64,000 nucleotides of DNA, from NCBI GenBank assembly GCA_036788295.1, contig DAIQNR010000022.1:1-64000 (forward strand), read 5' to 3'. Source of the stretch: JAHQVK01 sp036788295. Lineage in GTDB: Bacteria > Myxococcota > Kuafuiibacteriia > Kuafuiibacteriales > Kuafuiibacteriaceae. Under the pieces are notes generated by a model. That model was given only the letters and a program-made list of their open reading frames with translations. It ran no database searches and was not told the origin of the DNA. The position numbers and the translations under genes were made by a program. This document shows, piece by piece, positions 25,078 to 32,776 of this stretch. Each line of letters starts with the position of its first letter. Position 1 is the stretch's first letter.

Positions 25078-27399
25078 ATGGCCGGGAGCGAGCCTTTTCT
25101 CGTCCCGGTCGGGTCGGTGCCCGGGGCGGCGCTCGTCGTCGACGTCGACGACGGGGCCGTTGTCGGCGCGAACCTCGCCGCCCGGACGCTGTTCGGACCG
25201 GTCGAAGCGGGGACCCGGCTCCCGATGCTGCTGGCTTCGCTCGATCGAGCGTGCCTCATCGAGCTGCTCGGGGCCGAGCGCCGGCTGATGCGCTTCACCG
25301 ACGTCCGAGGTCGGCGCCGGACGCTCGAACTGCGGGCGACCCGCCTGCCCGAGCACCGCGCTCTGCTGGTCGCCGCCGACGTCACCGAGCAAGAGCGAAC
25401 CGAAGGCAGCCTCCGCCGCGCGTTCCTCATCCAAAAGACGCTGAGCGACCTGCTCGAGCGCACGCTCGACGACCGACCGCTGTCGGCGCAGCTCGAAGAC
25501 GCGCTGCGGGTCTTGCTGACGATCCCGTGGCGCCCGTTTGGGCCTCGGGCGGCCATTCTCATCGGGGAGGCGCAGGCGCTCACGGTGGTGGCCCGAACCG
25601 GCCATCGGCTGGCCATCATGGGGCACACCCCGAGGTTCTCTGCCTGCCCCTGCGGCGATCAGCTCATCGACCCCTCGAGCGGGTTCGAGTTCGGCCGGGC
25701 TCTGTTCGGCTTGAAGCCGAACGCCCCGATCTCGCTCGTTCAGCTCCCGCTCGAAGGCCCCCAAGGCCGGGCCGGCTGGCTCCTCCTCGAGGGTCCCACC
25801 CTCGAAGAGATCGACCCGTTCGAGACCGATTTGCTACGGGTCGTCGTGCTCCATCTCTCTCAGGTCGTCGTGCACGTCCGCGCCCGCGAGGCCGCCCGGG
25901 AGCAGGCGGAGAACATTCGGACCATCGTCGAGCGAGCGGCGAACGCCATCGTCGGCCTCGACTGCCGCGGCGCCATCACCACCATGAATGGGGCGGCCGA
26001 GCGCATGTTCGGCCGAGATCGGACGGAGGTGGGACGGTGGCCCATCGACCGCCTGCTCGAGCCCCGGCCGTCGGGTGAGACCTTCTTTTCGGCCGGGGTC
26101 GCCGGGCTGACCGGACGCCCGCAGGAGATGAGAGCGGTCCGGTCCGACGGCTCCATCTTTCCTATCCTCCTCGAGTTGTCGGAGACCCCGCAGTCGGGCC
26201 GGCTCGCCTACACCGCCTTCATCCGGGACGAGACCGAGCGCCTGAGGGTCCGGGAAGAGCTCATCGCCGCCCGCGAGGCCGCGCTCGAGGCGAGCGAGAC
26301 CAAGTCCCGCTTCCTCGCCAACATGAGCCACGAGATCCGCACCCCCATGAATGGGGTCATCGGGATGACCGAGGTCCTGCTCGACACCAGCCTCGACCCG
26401 ACGCAGCGCGAGGCGGTCGAGACCGTCCGCAGCAGCGGCGAGGCGCTGCTTGGGGTCATCAACGACATCCTCGACTTCTCCCGCATCGAGGCCGGGCAGC
26501 TGGCGCTCACCATCGAGCCCTTCGATCCATTGAAGCTCGTCGATGACATCCTTCGTCTGCTTCGGACCCGAGCCGAAGAAAAGGGCATCGATCTATCGTT
26601 TGATGTAGGCCCTGGGCTGCCGCGCTTCGCCCTCGGAGACCCAGGCCGCCTCCGCCAAATCCTGCTCAATCTGCTCGGAAACGCGGTCAAGTTCACCGAA
26701 CGGGGTTCGGTCCGGCTCGTCGTCTCGGCGAGCGACGATCTCACGACCTTCGCGATCGAGGACACCGGGCTCGGGATGTCCCCCGAGGTCGTCACAAAAC
26801 TCTTTCAGCCCTTCGTGCAGGCCGATGGTTCCATCACCCGGCGCTTCGGCGGGACCGGGCTCGGGCTCAGCATCAGCCGCCAGCTCGCTTGCCTCATGGG
26901 CGGCGACATCGAGGTAGCGTCGGTGGAGGGACGGGGCAGCACGTTTCGGCTCTCGATCCCCTTGCCGCCAGCGACCACCGTGCAGCCGGAAGCGCCAGGC
27001 CGCTCTCGACCCATCGATCTATCCGCCATGCGGGTGCTGCTCGTCGAGGACAACCGGGTCAACCAGCGGGTCGCGGCCCATCTCATCACGAGGCTCGGAG
27101 CCGAGGTCGTCGTCGCGGACGACGGGAGCATGGCCCTCGACGAACTCGAGCGCTCGGGCCCCTTCGACGTCGTCTTCATGGACTGCCAGATGCCGGTGCT
27201 CGACGGCTACGGAGCCACCCGGGAGCTGCGCCGCCGCGGGCACCGAGTGCCGGTGATCGCCCTGACCGCAAGCGCCATGAAGGGCGACGAGGTGAAATGC
27301 TTCGACGCGGGAATGGACGGCTTTTTGTCCAAGCCGGTCCGCCGCCGAGAGCTCGAGGCCGCCCTGGCCGACATCGCCCGGCGCTCCGCCCCGGCCTGA
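25078..27399 (+). CDS. Soluble hybrid sensor histidine kinase/response regulator, 773 aa
   Basis: Domains in order: a PAS-like fold (about 10-100), a GAF-like region (about 110-280, with a cluster SACPCGDQ that may bind a cofactor), a second PAS (about 281-395, ERAANAIVGLDCRGAITTMN), HisKA with FLANMSHEIRTPMNG (phospho-His about 418), HATPase_c with NLLGNAVKFTERG and GTGLGLSISRQL, and a receiver with VVFMDCQMPVLDGYGA (phospho-Asp about 701) and the conserved Lys in FLSKPVRRRE. No membrane helix or signal peptide is present, so it senses a cytoplasmic cue. No output regulator is adjacent, so the phosphate must pass to an unlinked partner. The start ATG 25078 follows AGAGAG. It converges with the TDP2-like gene. 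Confidence 0.95.
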   Translation: MAGSEPFLVPVGSVPGAALVVDVDDGAVVGANLAARTLFGPVEAGTRLPMLLASLDRACLIELLGAERRLMRFTDVRGRRRTLELRATRLPEHRALLVAADVTEQERTEGSLRRAFLIQKTLSDLLERTLDDRPLSAQLEDALRVLLTIPWRPFGPRAAILIGEAQALTVVARTGHRLAIMGHTPRFSACPCGDQLIDPSSGFEFGRALFGLKPNAPISLVQLPLEGPQGRAGWLLLEGPTLEEIDPFETDLLRVVVLHLSQVVVHVRAREAAREQAENIRTIVERAANAIVGLDCRGAITTMNGAAERMFGRDRTEVGRWPIDRLLEPRPSGETFFSAGVAGLTGRPQEMRAVRSDGSIFPILLELSETPQSGRLAYTAFIRDETERLRVREELIAAREAALEASETKSRFLANMSHEIRTPMNGVIGMTEVLLDTSLDPTQREAVETVRSSGEALLGVINDILDFSRIEAGQLALTIEPFDPLKLVDDILRLLRTRAEEKGIDLSFDVGPGLPRFALGDPGRLRQILLNLLGNAVKFTERGSVRLVVSASDDLTTFAIEDTGLGMSPEVVTKLFQPFVQADGSITRRFGGTGLGLSISRQLACLMGGDIEVASVEGRGSTFRLSIPLPPATTVQPEAPGRSRPIDLSAMRVLLVEDNRVNQRVAAHLITRLGAEVVVADDGSMALDELERSGPFDVVFMDCQMPVLDGYGATRELRRRGHRVPVIALTASAMKGDEVKCFDAGMDGFLSKPVRRRELEAALADIARRSAPA

Positions 27400-27455
27400 C
27401 CGGCCCCGCTGCTCGAGAGGCTCGAACCGAGATGTTCGCGCCCTCCTGCCGGCGC

Positions 27456-28193
27456 TCAGGGGAGCCGGAGCGACAGCCGCAGCCCGAGGTGGTCGGAAGG
27501 ATCGCCCCTGGCTCCCATGGTCTCGAAGCCGAGCACCTCGATCCCGGAGGTCCCATACGCCCGGTCGAACCGAGCCTGCCTGGCCCCGCCGAACCAAGTG
27601 AACCTCTGGCCGGCCGGCCGGCCCGCTCGGTCCCAGGCGTCCCAAACCCCGAGCTCCTCGAGCCGAGCCTCGGGGACCTCCCGGTCGCGAAGGTTGGTGT
27701 CCCCGGCGAACACCGCCGGCCCCGCCCCGAGCTGCGCGGCGAGGTCGGCGATCTGGGCGCTTCGGATCCGGGCCGTCGCCGGCTCCGGTCCAGAGTCGAG
27801 GTGGGCGGTCATCACCCGGCATCCGCCCTCGGGGCCGGTGAGATCGAGGACGTGCTGCCACCGCCCGTACTGACTCCTCCACAGCGGCGAAGCCTCGTAG
27901 CCGAGCACCGACCACGGCGAGCGCACCGCGCACGCCTCGAAGTGGGTTCGGTCGGGGGGCGCGTCCGGAAACAGATGGAAACCGGCCGCCCGCAGGTGGG
28001 GGCGCAATGCGGCGGCCCACGTCGTCGCCGTCACCTCCTGAAGGAGGATGACGTCCGGCGGGGGACGGGGCGGGGCCCCGGCCGCGACCGCCTCGATGGC
28101 CCGGCCGAGCAAGATGACCATCGCCGCCCGCTCGGCCCGCTCGACTGCGGTCGCCTCCTCGAGACCGTTGAGATTCCATGTGGCGAGGTCCAT
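27456..28193 (-). CDS. TDP2-like endonuclease/exonuclease/phosphatase-family protein, 245 aa
   Basis: The protein shows the EEP catalytic motifs in the exact form of tyrosyl-DNA phosphodiesterase 2: TWNLNGLEE, ILLQEVTATT, VMTAHLDSGPE, FAGDTNLRDREV and PSDHLGL. The GDTNLRDREV string is diagnostic of TDP2, which hydrolyses 5'-phosphotyrosyl bonds left by trapped topoisomerase II. RFDRAYG also matches TDP2 before the last His. ATG 28193 follows GGAG and is placed 2 bp after the upstream lipoprotein stop. TDP2 is best known from animals, so a short bacterial form is notable. Bacterial gyrase and topo IV also form 5'-tyrosyl links, which makes DNA repair a sensible role, but this is inference. Confidence 0.85.
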   Translation of the reverse strand: MDLATWNLNGLEEATAVERAERAAMVILLGRAIEAVAAGAPPRPPPDVILLQEVTATTWAAALRPHLRAAGFHLFPDAPPDRTHFEACAVRSPWSVLGYEASPLWRSQYGRWQHVLDLTGPEGGCRVMTAHLDSGPEPATARIRSAQIADLAAQLGAGPAVFAGDTNLRDREVPEARLEELGVWDAWDRAGRPAGQRFTWFGGARQARFDRAYGTSGIEVLGFETMGARGDPSDHLGLRLSLRLP

Positions 28194-28195
28194 CG

Positions 28196-28939
28196 CTACT
28201 CCGGGGGGAGTTCCCCGCTCGCCGGCACCACGAACACGTCCTCGACCCCCGGCGGCGAGATCTGGATCTGGTCTTCGCCGGCCTCGGTCACGACCTTGAT
28301 GTAGACCGGCCGTTTCCAGCCCTTCCCCTCGGTCATGCGCAAGAACTCTTGCGCGGTCCGTCGGGCGGTGTTCTCGACGACCTCCCTCGTGAACGTGGAC
28401 ATCGTGAGCTCCCAGGGGAATATCACCGTCTCTCCGCCGACCTCGCCCGCCCCCCAGGAGAACTTGCCGAGCCGGCGATCGTCGGCGATCGGACCGGGCA
28501 GCTCGCCCGGCTCGAGCCGACGGCAGCCCTGAATCTTCGCGTCCCGGGCGAGGACCTGCTTCTTTTGGCCTCCCTCCCCTCGGACCCAGATCCCTCGGTC
28601 GCTCGATACCACCCTGGTCGAACCGCCCATGACCGACAAGAGATCCTGCCTCACCTCGTCGAGCGTCGCGCTGCCCCGCTGGTATTCGGTGAGCAGCGCG
28701 TCCAGCCTGGTCCGCTCCGAGTCGCCGAGCTCGTCCATCTTTCTCGTGATCTCCCTCGATTGCTCGCCGAAGATCTCGGTCAGCGCCTCCCGGCGGGTGG
28801 CGATGAGGAGCCGGTCGACCTTCTTCTCCACGCTCTCGAGGTGCCAGGTGGTGGCGCAGCCCCAGGAAACGAGCAGGCCGCCCATCGTCGGGAGGATTCG
28901 CGTGGCCGGGAGGATTCCCGTGGCGGGGAGGATTCGCAT
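28196..28939 (-). CDS. Putative lipoprotein with an 18-bp repeat in the signal-peptide region, 247 aa
   Basis: The N-terminal part MRILPATGILPATRILPT comes from three tandem 18-bp units and is followed by GGLLVSWGC, a likely but atypical lipobox. ATG 28885 would skip the repeat and leave a very short signal. The mature protein begins with a coiled-coil-like helix (ESVEKKVDRLLIATRREALTEIFG, then SREITRKMDELGDSERTRLDALL) and ends in a beta-rich region (IWVRGEGGQKKQVL, VYIKVVTEAGEDQIQI). I recognise no family. It is probably co-transcribed with the TDP2-like gene, 2 bp downstream. Function unknown. Confidence 0.72.
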   Translation of the reverse strand: MRILPATGILPATRILPTMGGLLVSWGCATTWHLESVEKKVDRLLIATRREALTEIFGEQSREITRKMDELGDSERTRLDALLTEYQRGSATLDEVRQDLLSVMGGSTRVVSSDRGIWVRGEGGQKKQVLARDAKIQGCRRLEPGELPGPIADDRRLGKFSWGAGEVGGETVIFPWELTMSTFTREVVENTARRTAQEFLRMTEGKGWKRPVYIKVVTEAGEDQIQISPPGVEDVFVVPASGELPPE

Positions 28940-28943
28940 GGGG
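28890..28943. repeat. Three tandem 18-bp repeats at the start of the lipoprotein gene
   Basis: GGGAGGATTCGCGTGGCC (28890-28907), GGGAGGATTCCCGTGGCG (28908-28925) and GGGAGGATTCGCATGGGG (28926-28943). On the minus strand they encode repeating I-L-P-A-T residues and include the ATG at 28939. Confidence 0.9.
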
Positions 28944-29037
28944 GTGGGGGTACCGCGGGGAGCGCCCCCGCGCCAAGCCGACGCCCGCCCGACCGTTCGG
29001 CTCGACTCCGGCCCCGCAGTCTGGAAGAACAGCCGCG

Positions 29038-29262
29038 ATGAGCACCGACGAAGTGAAGCAGCGCATCGAGGCCAAGATCCCTTCCGCCGTTGCCGAGGTG
29101 AAGGACATGACCGGCACCGGCGACCACTTCCAGGCCGAGGTCGCCGCCCCCGGCTTCGCCGGCAAGAGCCGAATCGAGCAGCACCAGATGGTGTACGACG
29201 CGCTCGGCGAGCTGATGGCCGGGCCGATCCACGCCCTGAAATTGGTCACCCGGGCCTCCTGA
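29038..29262 (+). CDS. BolA/IbaG-family protein, 74 aa
   Basis: The protein is a short single-domain BolA fold: DEVKQRIEAKIPSAVAEVKDMTG, then DHFQAEVAAPGFAGKSRIEQHQMVYDALGELM and HALKLVT. The conserved His of IEQHQMVY and the HALKL end are typical of the IbaG (YrbA) branch. BolA-type proteins pair with monothiol glutaredoxins to handle [2Fe-2S] clusters, and IbaG is linked in other bacteria to acid response. Length and start ATG 29038 are standard. It is followed after one base by a methyltransferase and forms the first gene of a plus-strand run. Confidence 0.93.
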   Translation: MSTDEVKQRIEAKIPSAVAEVKDMTGTGDHFQAEVAAPGFAGKSRIEQHQMVYDALGELMAGPIHALKLVTRAS

Positions 29263-29263
29263 C

Positions 29264-29911
29264 GTGCAGCGCGTCCCCGAGCCCGAGCTGATGGACGACG
29301 CGGCGCAGGCGGAAGCCTACGCCCGCGCCGATTTCTCCTCGGTCAACCAAACCTTCGTAGAGCGCTTTCTCGAGCGGTTCCCGTCGTTTCAGCGGGGGGA
29401 GGTGCTCGACCTCGGCGCCGGTCCCGCCGACATCCCGATCCGGCTGGCGCAGAAGCTCCCCGCGGTGCGGGTCACCGCCGCCGACGGGGCCGCCGCGATG
29501 GTCGCGCTCGCGGAGGACGCGGTCGCGGCGGCAGGCCTCGGCGACCGGGTCCGGCCGCTGCTCGCTTCGCTGCCGGTGCCCGGCCGCTTCGACGCGGTCA
29601 TCTCGAACAGCCTGCTTCACCACCTCGCCGATCCCATGGCCTTGTGGGCGAACGTGCGCGCGGCGGCCCGGCCTTCGGCCCCGGTCTTCGTCGTGGATCT
29701 CTTTCGCCCCCCGACCCCGGAAGCAGCAGAGAGGATCGTCCATGAGAACGCCGAGCACGAGCACCCGATCTTGAAGCGCGACTTCTACCACTCGCTGCTC
29801 GCCGCCTACACGGAGCAGGAGGTCCGAACCCAGCTCGACCGAGCCGGGCTCGGCCGCCTCGGGCTCGCCGTGGTGAGCGAACGCCATTTCGCGGTGTTCG
29901 GGCGGCTCTGA
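29264..29911 (+). CDS. Class I SAM-dependent methyltransferase, 215 aa
   Basis: VLDLGAGPADIPIRLAQ (motif I), VTAADGAAAMVALA, FDAVISNSLLHHLADP and APVFVVDLFRPP are the standard Rossmann-fold methyltransferase motifs. Near the N-terminus EAYARADFSSVNQTFVERFLERF is a family-type lid helix. The acceptor is unknown; it does not match UbiE/MenG or a known rRNA enzyme. Translation starts at GTG 29264, one base after the bolA-like stop, which suggests coupled expression. It is followed by the HEAT-repeat membrane protein after 44 bp. Confidence 0.9.
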   Translation: MQRVPEPELMDDAAQAEAYARADFSSVNQTFVERFLERFPSFQRGEVLDLGAGPADIPIRLAQKLPAVRVTAADGAAAMVALAEDAVAAAGLGDRVRPLLASLPVPGRFDAVISNSLLHHLADPMALWANVRAAARPSAPVFVVDLFRPPTPEAAERIVHENAEHEHPILKRDFYHSLLAAYTEQEVRTQLDRAGLGRLGLAVVSERHFAVFGRL

Positions 29912-29955
29912 CCGCGGTGCGGGAACGCCGCGGCACCGTGTACGGTTGTGCCGCC

Positions 29956-31380
29956 ATGTCCGGGTTCCTGCTCTTCTGCCTGCTGTGCCTCGGGGCCCTC
30001 CCAGTGATGCTGGCCTGGTACACCGGCGTCGAGCTCATCGGCCCGCTCCTGTGGCGGGCGCGGCTGCTCGGCCAAGCGCACCGGGGCCCCCGGGCGCTCC
30101 CGGCCCACGTCGGCCTGGCGCTCTCGCCGTCGACCTCGCCCGAGGTGCGAGCGGCGCTCGACGAGGCGACCGCCAGCAGAGCGAGCCCCTACACCCGGGA
30201 CTTCGCAGCCACCGTGGGCGGGCTGCCCGTGTACCTGCGGACCCAGGCCCGCGTCGTGGACAAACGGGGCGGGATGGTCGGCATCCCTTACACGCTCGCC
30301 GAGCAGAACGAGACCCGGAGCGTCGTGGCCGTCTTCGCGGTGGTGGACCTGCGCGGCCGGGTCCCGAAGCGGCTGACCTTTCATGTGGACATCGGCGACG
30401 AGCAGCGGACCTTTGGCGACGAGGGCCTCGTCGCTGGGCTGCTCGACGGACAGACCCGGGGGCACCTCGGGCGCGGGGATCGGCTGAGCTTGGTGGATCG
30501 TTTTCTTCTCCTCGAGTCCCCCTTTTTGCTCGCCGATCGATCGCCCGAGCCGGTCGTGGACCAGATCGCCCGGCTCGGGGCGCGGCTCGCCCGGGTGTGC
30601 GAACCCAAGGCCGGTCCCCCGGACATCGCCGCGCTGCTCGAAGAGAACCTCCGCCGTGACCTGAGCGAGCAGGTTCGAGCCGACGCGGCCGACCTGCTCA
30701 TCGCCCGCTTCCCGAGCCGGGCCGACCGGGCCGCGGCCGCCGCCCTGGCCGACCGATCCGCGCTCGTCCGGTTCGCCGCCGCCCGCCACCTCGGGGACGA
30801 AGGGTTTCAGATCCTGGAGCAGGTCGCGTTCGACCGAGCCCAGGTCGGCTCCGCCGCCGATGGGCTCCGCCAGCGGGCGCTCCGGTTCCTCGTGCGAGAG
30901 TTTCCCCGGGAGCAAGTGCTGCCTCTGCTCGAGCGGGCGATCCGCTCCGGCCCCGATGCGCTCAGGCAGATCGCGATCCGCCAAGTGGGCGAGCTCGGCC
31001 ATCGCCCGGCCGTGGCCTGGCTGGGCGCGCTCGCTCGAAGCCAAGAGACGGACACGGTCGCCGCCGGCTGCGAAGCCCTGGCCCGCATCGGCGATCCAGC
31101 CGGCGAGTCGCTGCTCATCGAGCTGCTCGACCGCCCGGAGCCGGTGGTCGTCCGGGCCGCGGTCGATGCGTTGGCCCAGATCGGCACCGTGGCTTCCGCC
31201 GCCCCGCTGTCGCGGCTGTTCGACCGCGCGTCCGAGCGGGACCTGCGCCTGTCGCTGGCGACGACCCTTCAGCTCGTCCGGACCCGCGGCGCCCCCGAGG
31301 CGCTCGGCGCGCTGTCGCTCGTGGAGGAAGGGGCCGGCCAACTCGCGCTGAGCCCCCCCGACGTGGCCGAAGAGCGGTGA
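29956..31380 (+). CDS. Membrane-anchored HEAT-repeat protein, 474 aa
   Basis: ATG 29956 gives an N-terminal membrane segment (FLLFCLLCLGALPVMLAWY). Residues about 60-220 form a domain with FAATVGGLPVYLRT and LTFHVDIGDEQ that I do not recognise. From about 230 to 470 there are HEAT/PBS-lyase-type helical repeats (VRADAADLLIARFPSRADRAAAAAL, VVRAAVDALAQIGTVASAAPLSRLF). HEAT repeats bind partner proteins; the membrane anchor and soluble body face the cytoplasm or periplasm, which cannot be decided. The stop TGA is 48 bp before the carboxylase start, so it may share that transcript. An upstream in-frame start at 29917 exists but has no support. Confidence 0.8.
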   Translation: MSGFLLFCLLCLGALPVMLAWYTGVELIGPLLWRARLLGQAHRGPRALPAHVGLALSPSTSPEVRAALDEATASRASPYTRDFAATVGGLPVYLRTQARVVDKRGGMVGIPYTLAEQNETRSVVAVFAVVDLRGRVPKRLTFHVDIGDEQRTFGDEGLVAGLLDGQTRGHLGRGDRLSLVDRFLLLESPFLLADRSPEPVVDQIARLGARLARVCEPKAGPPDIAALLEENLRRDLSEQVRADAADLLIARFPSRADRAAAAALADRSALVRFAAARHLGDEGFQILEQVAFDRAQVGSAADGLRQRALRFLVREFPREQVLPLLERAIRSGPDALRQIAIRQVGELGHRPAVAWLGALARSQETDTVAAGCEALARIGDPAGESLLIELLDRPEPVVVRAAVDALAQIGTVASAAPLSRLFDRASERDLRLSLATTLQLVRTRGAPEALGALSLVEEGAGQLALSPPDVAEER

Positions 31381-31428
31381 GAAAAGGCCGCGCCGGGGGC
31401 GCGCGGTCGATGCTAGCCTCCGGCCCGC

Positions 31429-32775
31429 GTGCCGGGGTTTCGAACCATCTTCATCGCCAACCGGGGCGACGTGGCGGCCAGGGTGGCCAAGACCTGCGAC
31501 CGCCTCGGCATCGAGCCGGTGTTCGGGGTCTCCGAAGCCGACCGGGACGCCCCCTACGTCCGCGGGCGAAGGTCCGTGGTCCTCGGCCCGCCGCGGCCGA
31601 AGGACAGCTACCTCGACCTCGAGCGGGTGGTGCAAGCGGCCCGGCAATCCGGCGCCTCCGCCGTGCACCCAGGCTGGGGGTTTCTCTCCGAAAACCCCCG
31701 GTTTGCCGCCCTCTGCGAAGCCCACGGCCTCGTGTTCATCGGTCCCCCCCCCCACGTGACCCACCTGATGGGCCAAAAGACCCCGGCCAAACGGGCGATG
31801 CGAGCGGCGGGCCTCCCGGTGATCCCCGGTTCGGACGGGGTCCTCGAATCTCTTCGAGAAGCGGCCGAGGTGGCCGAATCGGTGGGCTACCCGGTGCTCT
31901 TGAAAGCGGAGTCCGGCGGCGGCGGCCGGGGGATGCGGATCGCGCGCAGCCCGGCCGAGCTCGGTCCTGCCTACGACGACGCCCGGGCCGAGGCCGCGGG
32001 CGCCTTCGGCGACGACCGGCTCTACCTCGAGCGGCTGCTCGAGCGCGGCCGCCACGTCGAGCTGCAAATCCTGGCCGACCGGTACGGGGGAGCGGTCGCG
32101 ATCGGGGAGCGGGACTGCACGGTGCAGCGAAGCCACCAAAAACTCATCGAGGAGTCCCCAGCTCCGAGCCTCGACCCCAACGAGCGGGCCCGGGTGATGG
32201 ACGCTTCGGTGCGGGCCGCGCGCGCCATCGGCTACGTCGGCGCCGGGACCTTCGAGTTCCTCCTCGACGACGAAGGGCATCTGAACTTCATGGAGATGAA
32301 CACGCGGCTTCAGGTCGAGCACCCGGTGACCGAGGCCCGAAGCGGCCTCGACCTGGTCGAGGAGCAGATCCGGATCGCCGAGGGCCACGAAAACCGGGTT
32401 CGCGACGACCACCCGCTCGTCGGCCACGCGATCGAGTGCAGGATCAACGCCGAGGACCCTTCCCGAGGCTTTCTCCCCGCGCCGGGCCGACTCGAAGCCT
32501 TCGAGCCCCCGGTGGCAGAGGGGATCCGGGTCGATACCCACGCCGAGCCCGGCTACGTCATCCCTCCGCACTACGACTCGCTCATCGCGAAGGTGATAGC
32601 CCACGGCCCGACCCGGGCGGTGGCCATCGACCGGATGTTGGCGGCGCTGACCCGCTTCAGGGTGGAAGGCGTGCCCACCACCCTCCCGATGCACCTCGCC
32701 GTCCTCGGCTCGGAGGCTTTCCGCGCCAACACCCACGACACCGGACAGCTGCCCGGATGGCCAGGAGTTCGCTGA
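31429..32775 (+). CDS. Biotin carboxylase subunit of an acyl-CoA carboxylase, 448 aa
   Basis: This ATP-grasp enzyme carboxylates biotin with bicarbonate and ATP. Motifs: TIFIANRGDVAARVAKT at the N-terminus, SAVHPGWGFLSENPRFA, the glycine-rich loop KAESGGGGRGMRIA, the biotin/bicarbonate site GERDCTVQRSHQKLIEESP, the metal-binding FMEMNTRLQVEHPVTE, and GHAIECRINAEDP with GYVIPPHYDSLIAKVI. The length is that of AccC or of the A subunit of propionyl-, methylcrotonyl- or related carboxylases. GTG 31429 is the start. The carboxyltransferase follows after one base. Together with the next two genes it makes a complete three-subunit biotin-dependent carboxylase; substrate cannot be read from sequence. 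Confidence 0.96.
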   Translation: MPGFRTIFIANRGDVAARVAKTCDRLGIEPVFGVSEADRDAPYVRGRRSVVLGPPRPKDSYLDLERVVQAARQSGASAVHPGWGFLSENPRFAALCEAHGLVFIGPPPHVTHLMGQKTPAKRAMRAAGLPVIPGSDGVLESLREAAEVAESVGYPVLLKAESGGGGRGMRIARSPAELGPAYDDARAEAAGAFGDDRLYLERLLERGRHVELQILADRYGGAVAIGERDCTVQRSHQKLIEESPAPSLDPNERARVMDASVRAARAIGYVGAGTFEFLLDDEGHLNFMEMNTRLQVEHPVTEARSGLDLVEEQIRIAEGHENRVRDDHPLVGHAIECRINAEDPSRGFLPAPGRLEAFEPPVAEGIRVDTHAEPGYVIPPHYDSLIAKVIAHGPTRAVAIDRMLAALTRFRVEGVPTTLPMHLAVLGSEAFRANTHDTGQLPGWPGVR

Positions 32776-32776
32776 C

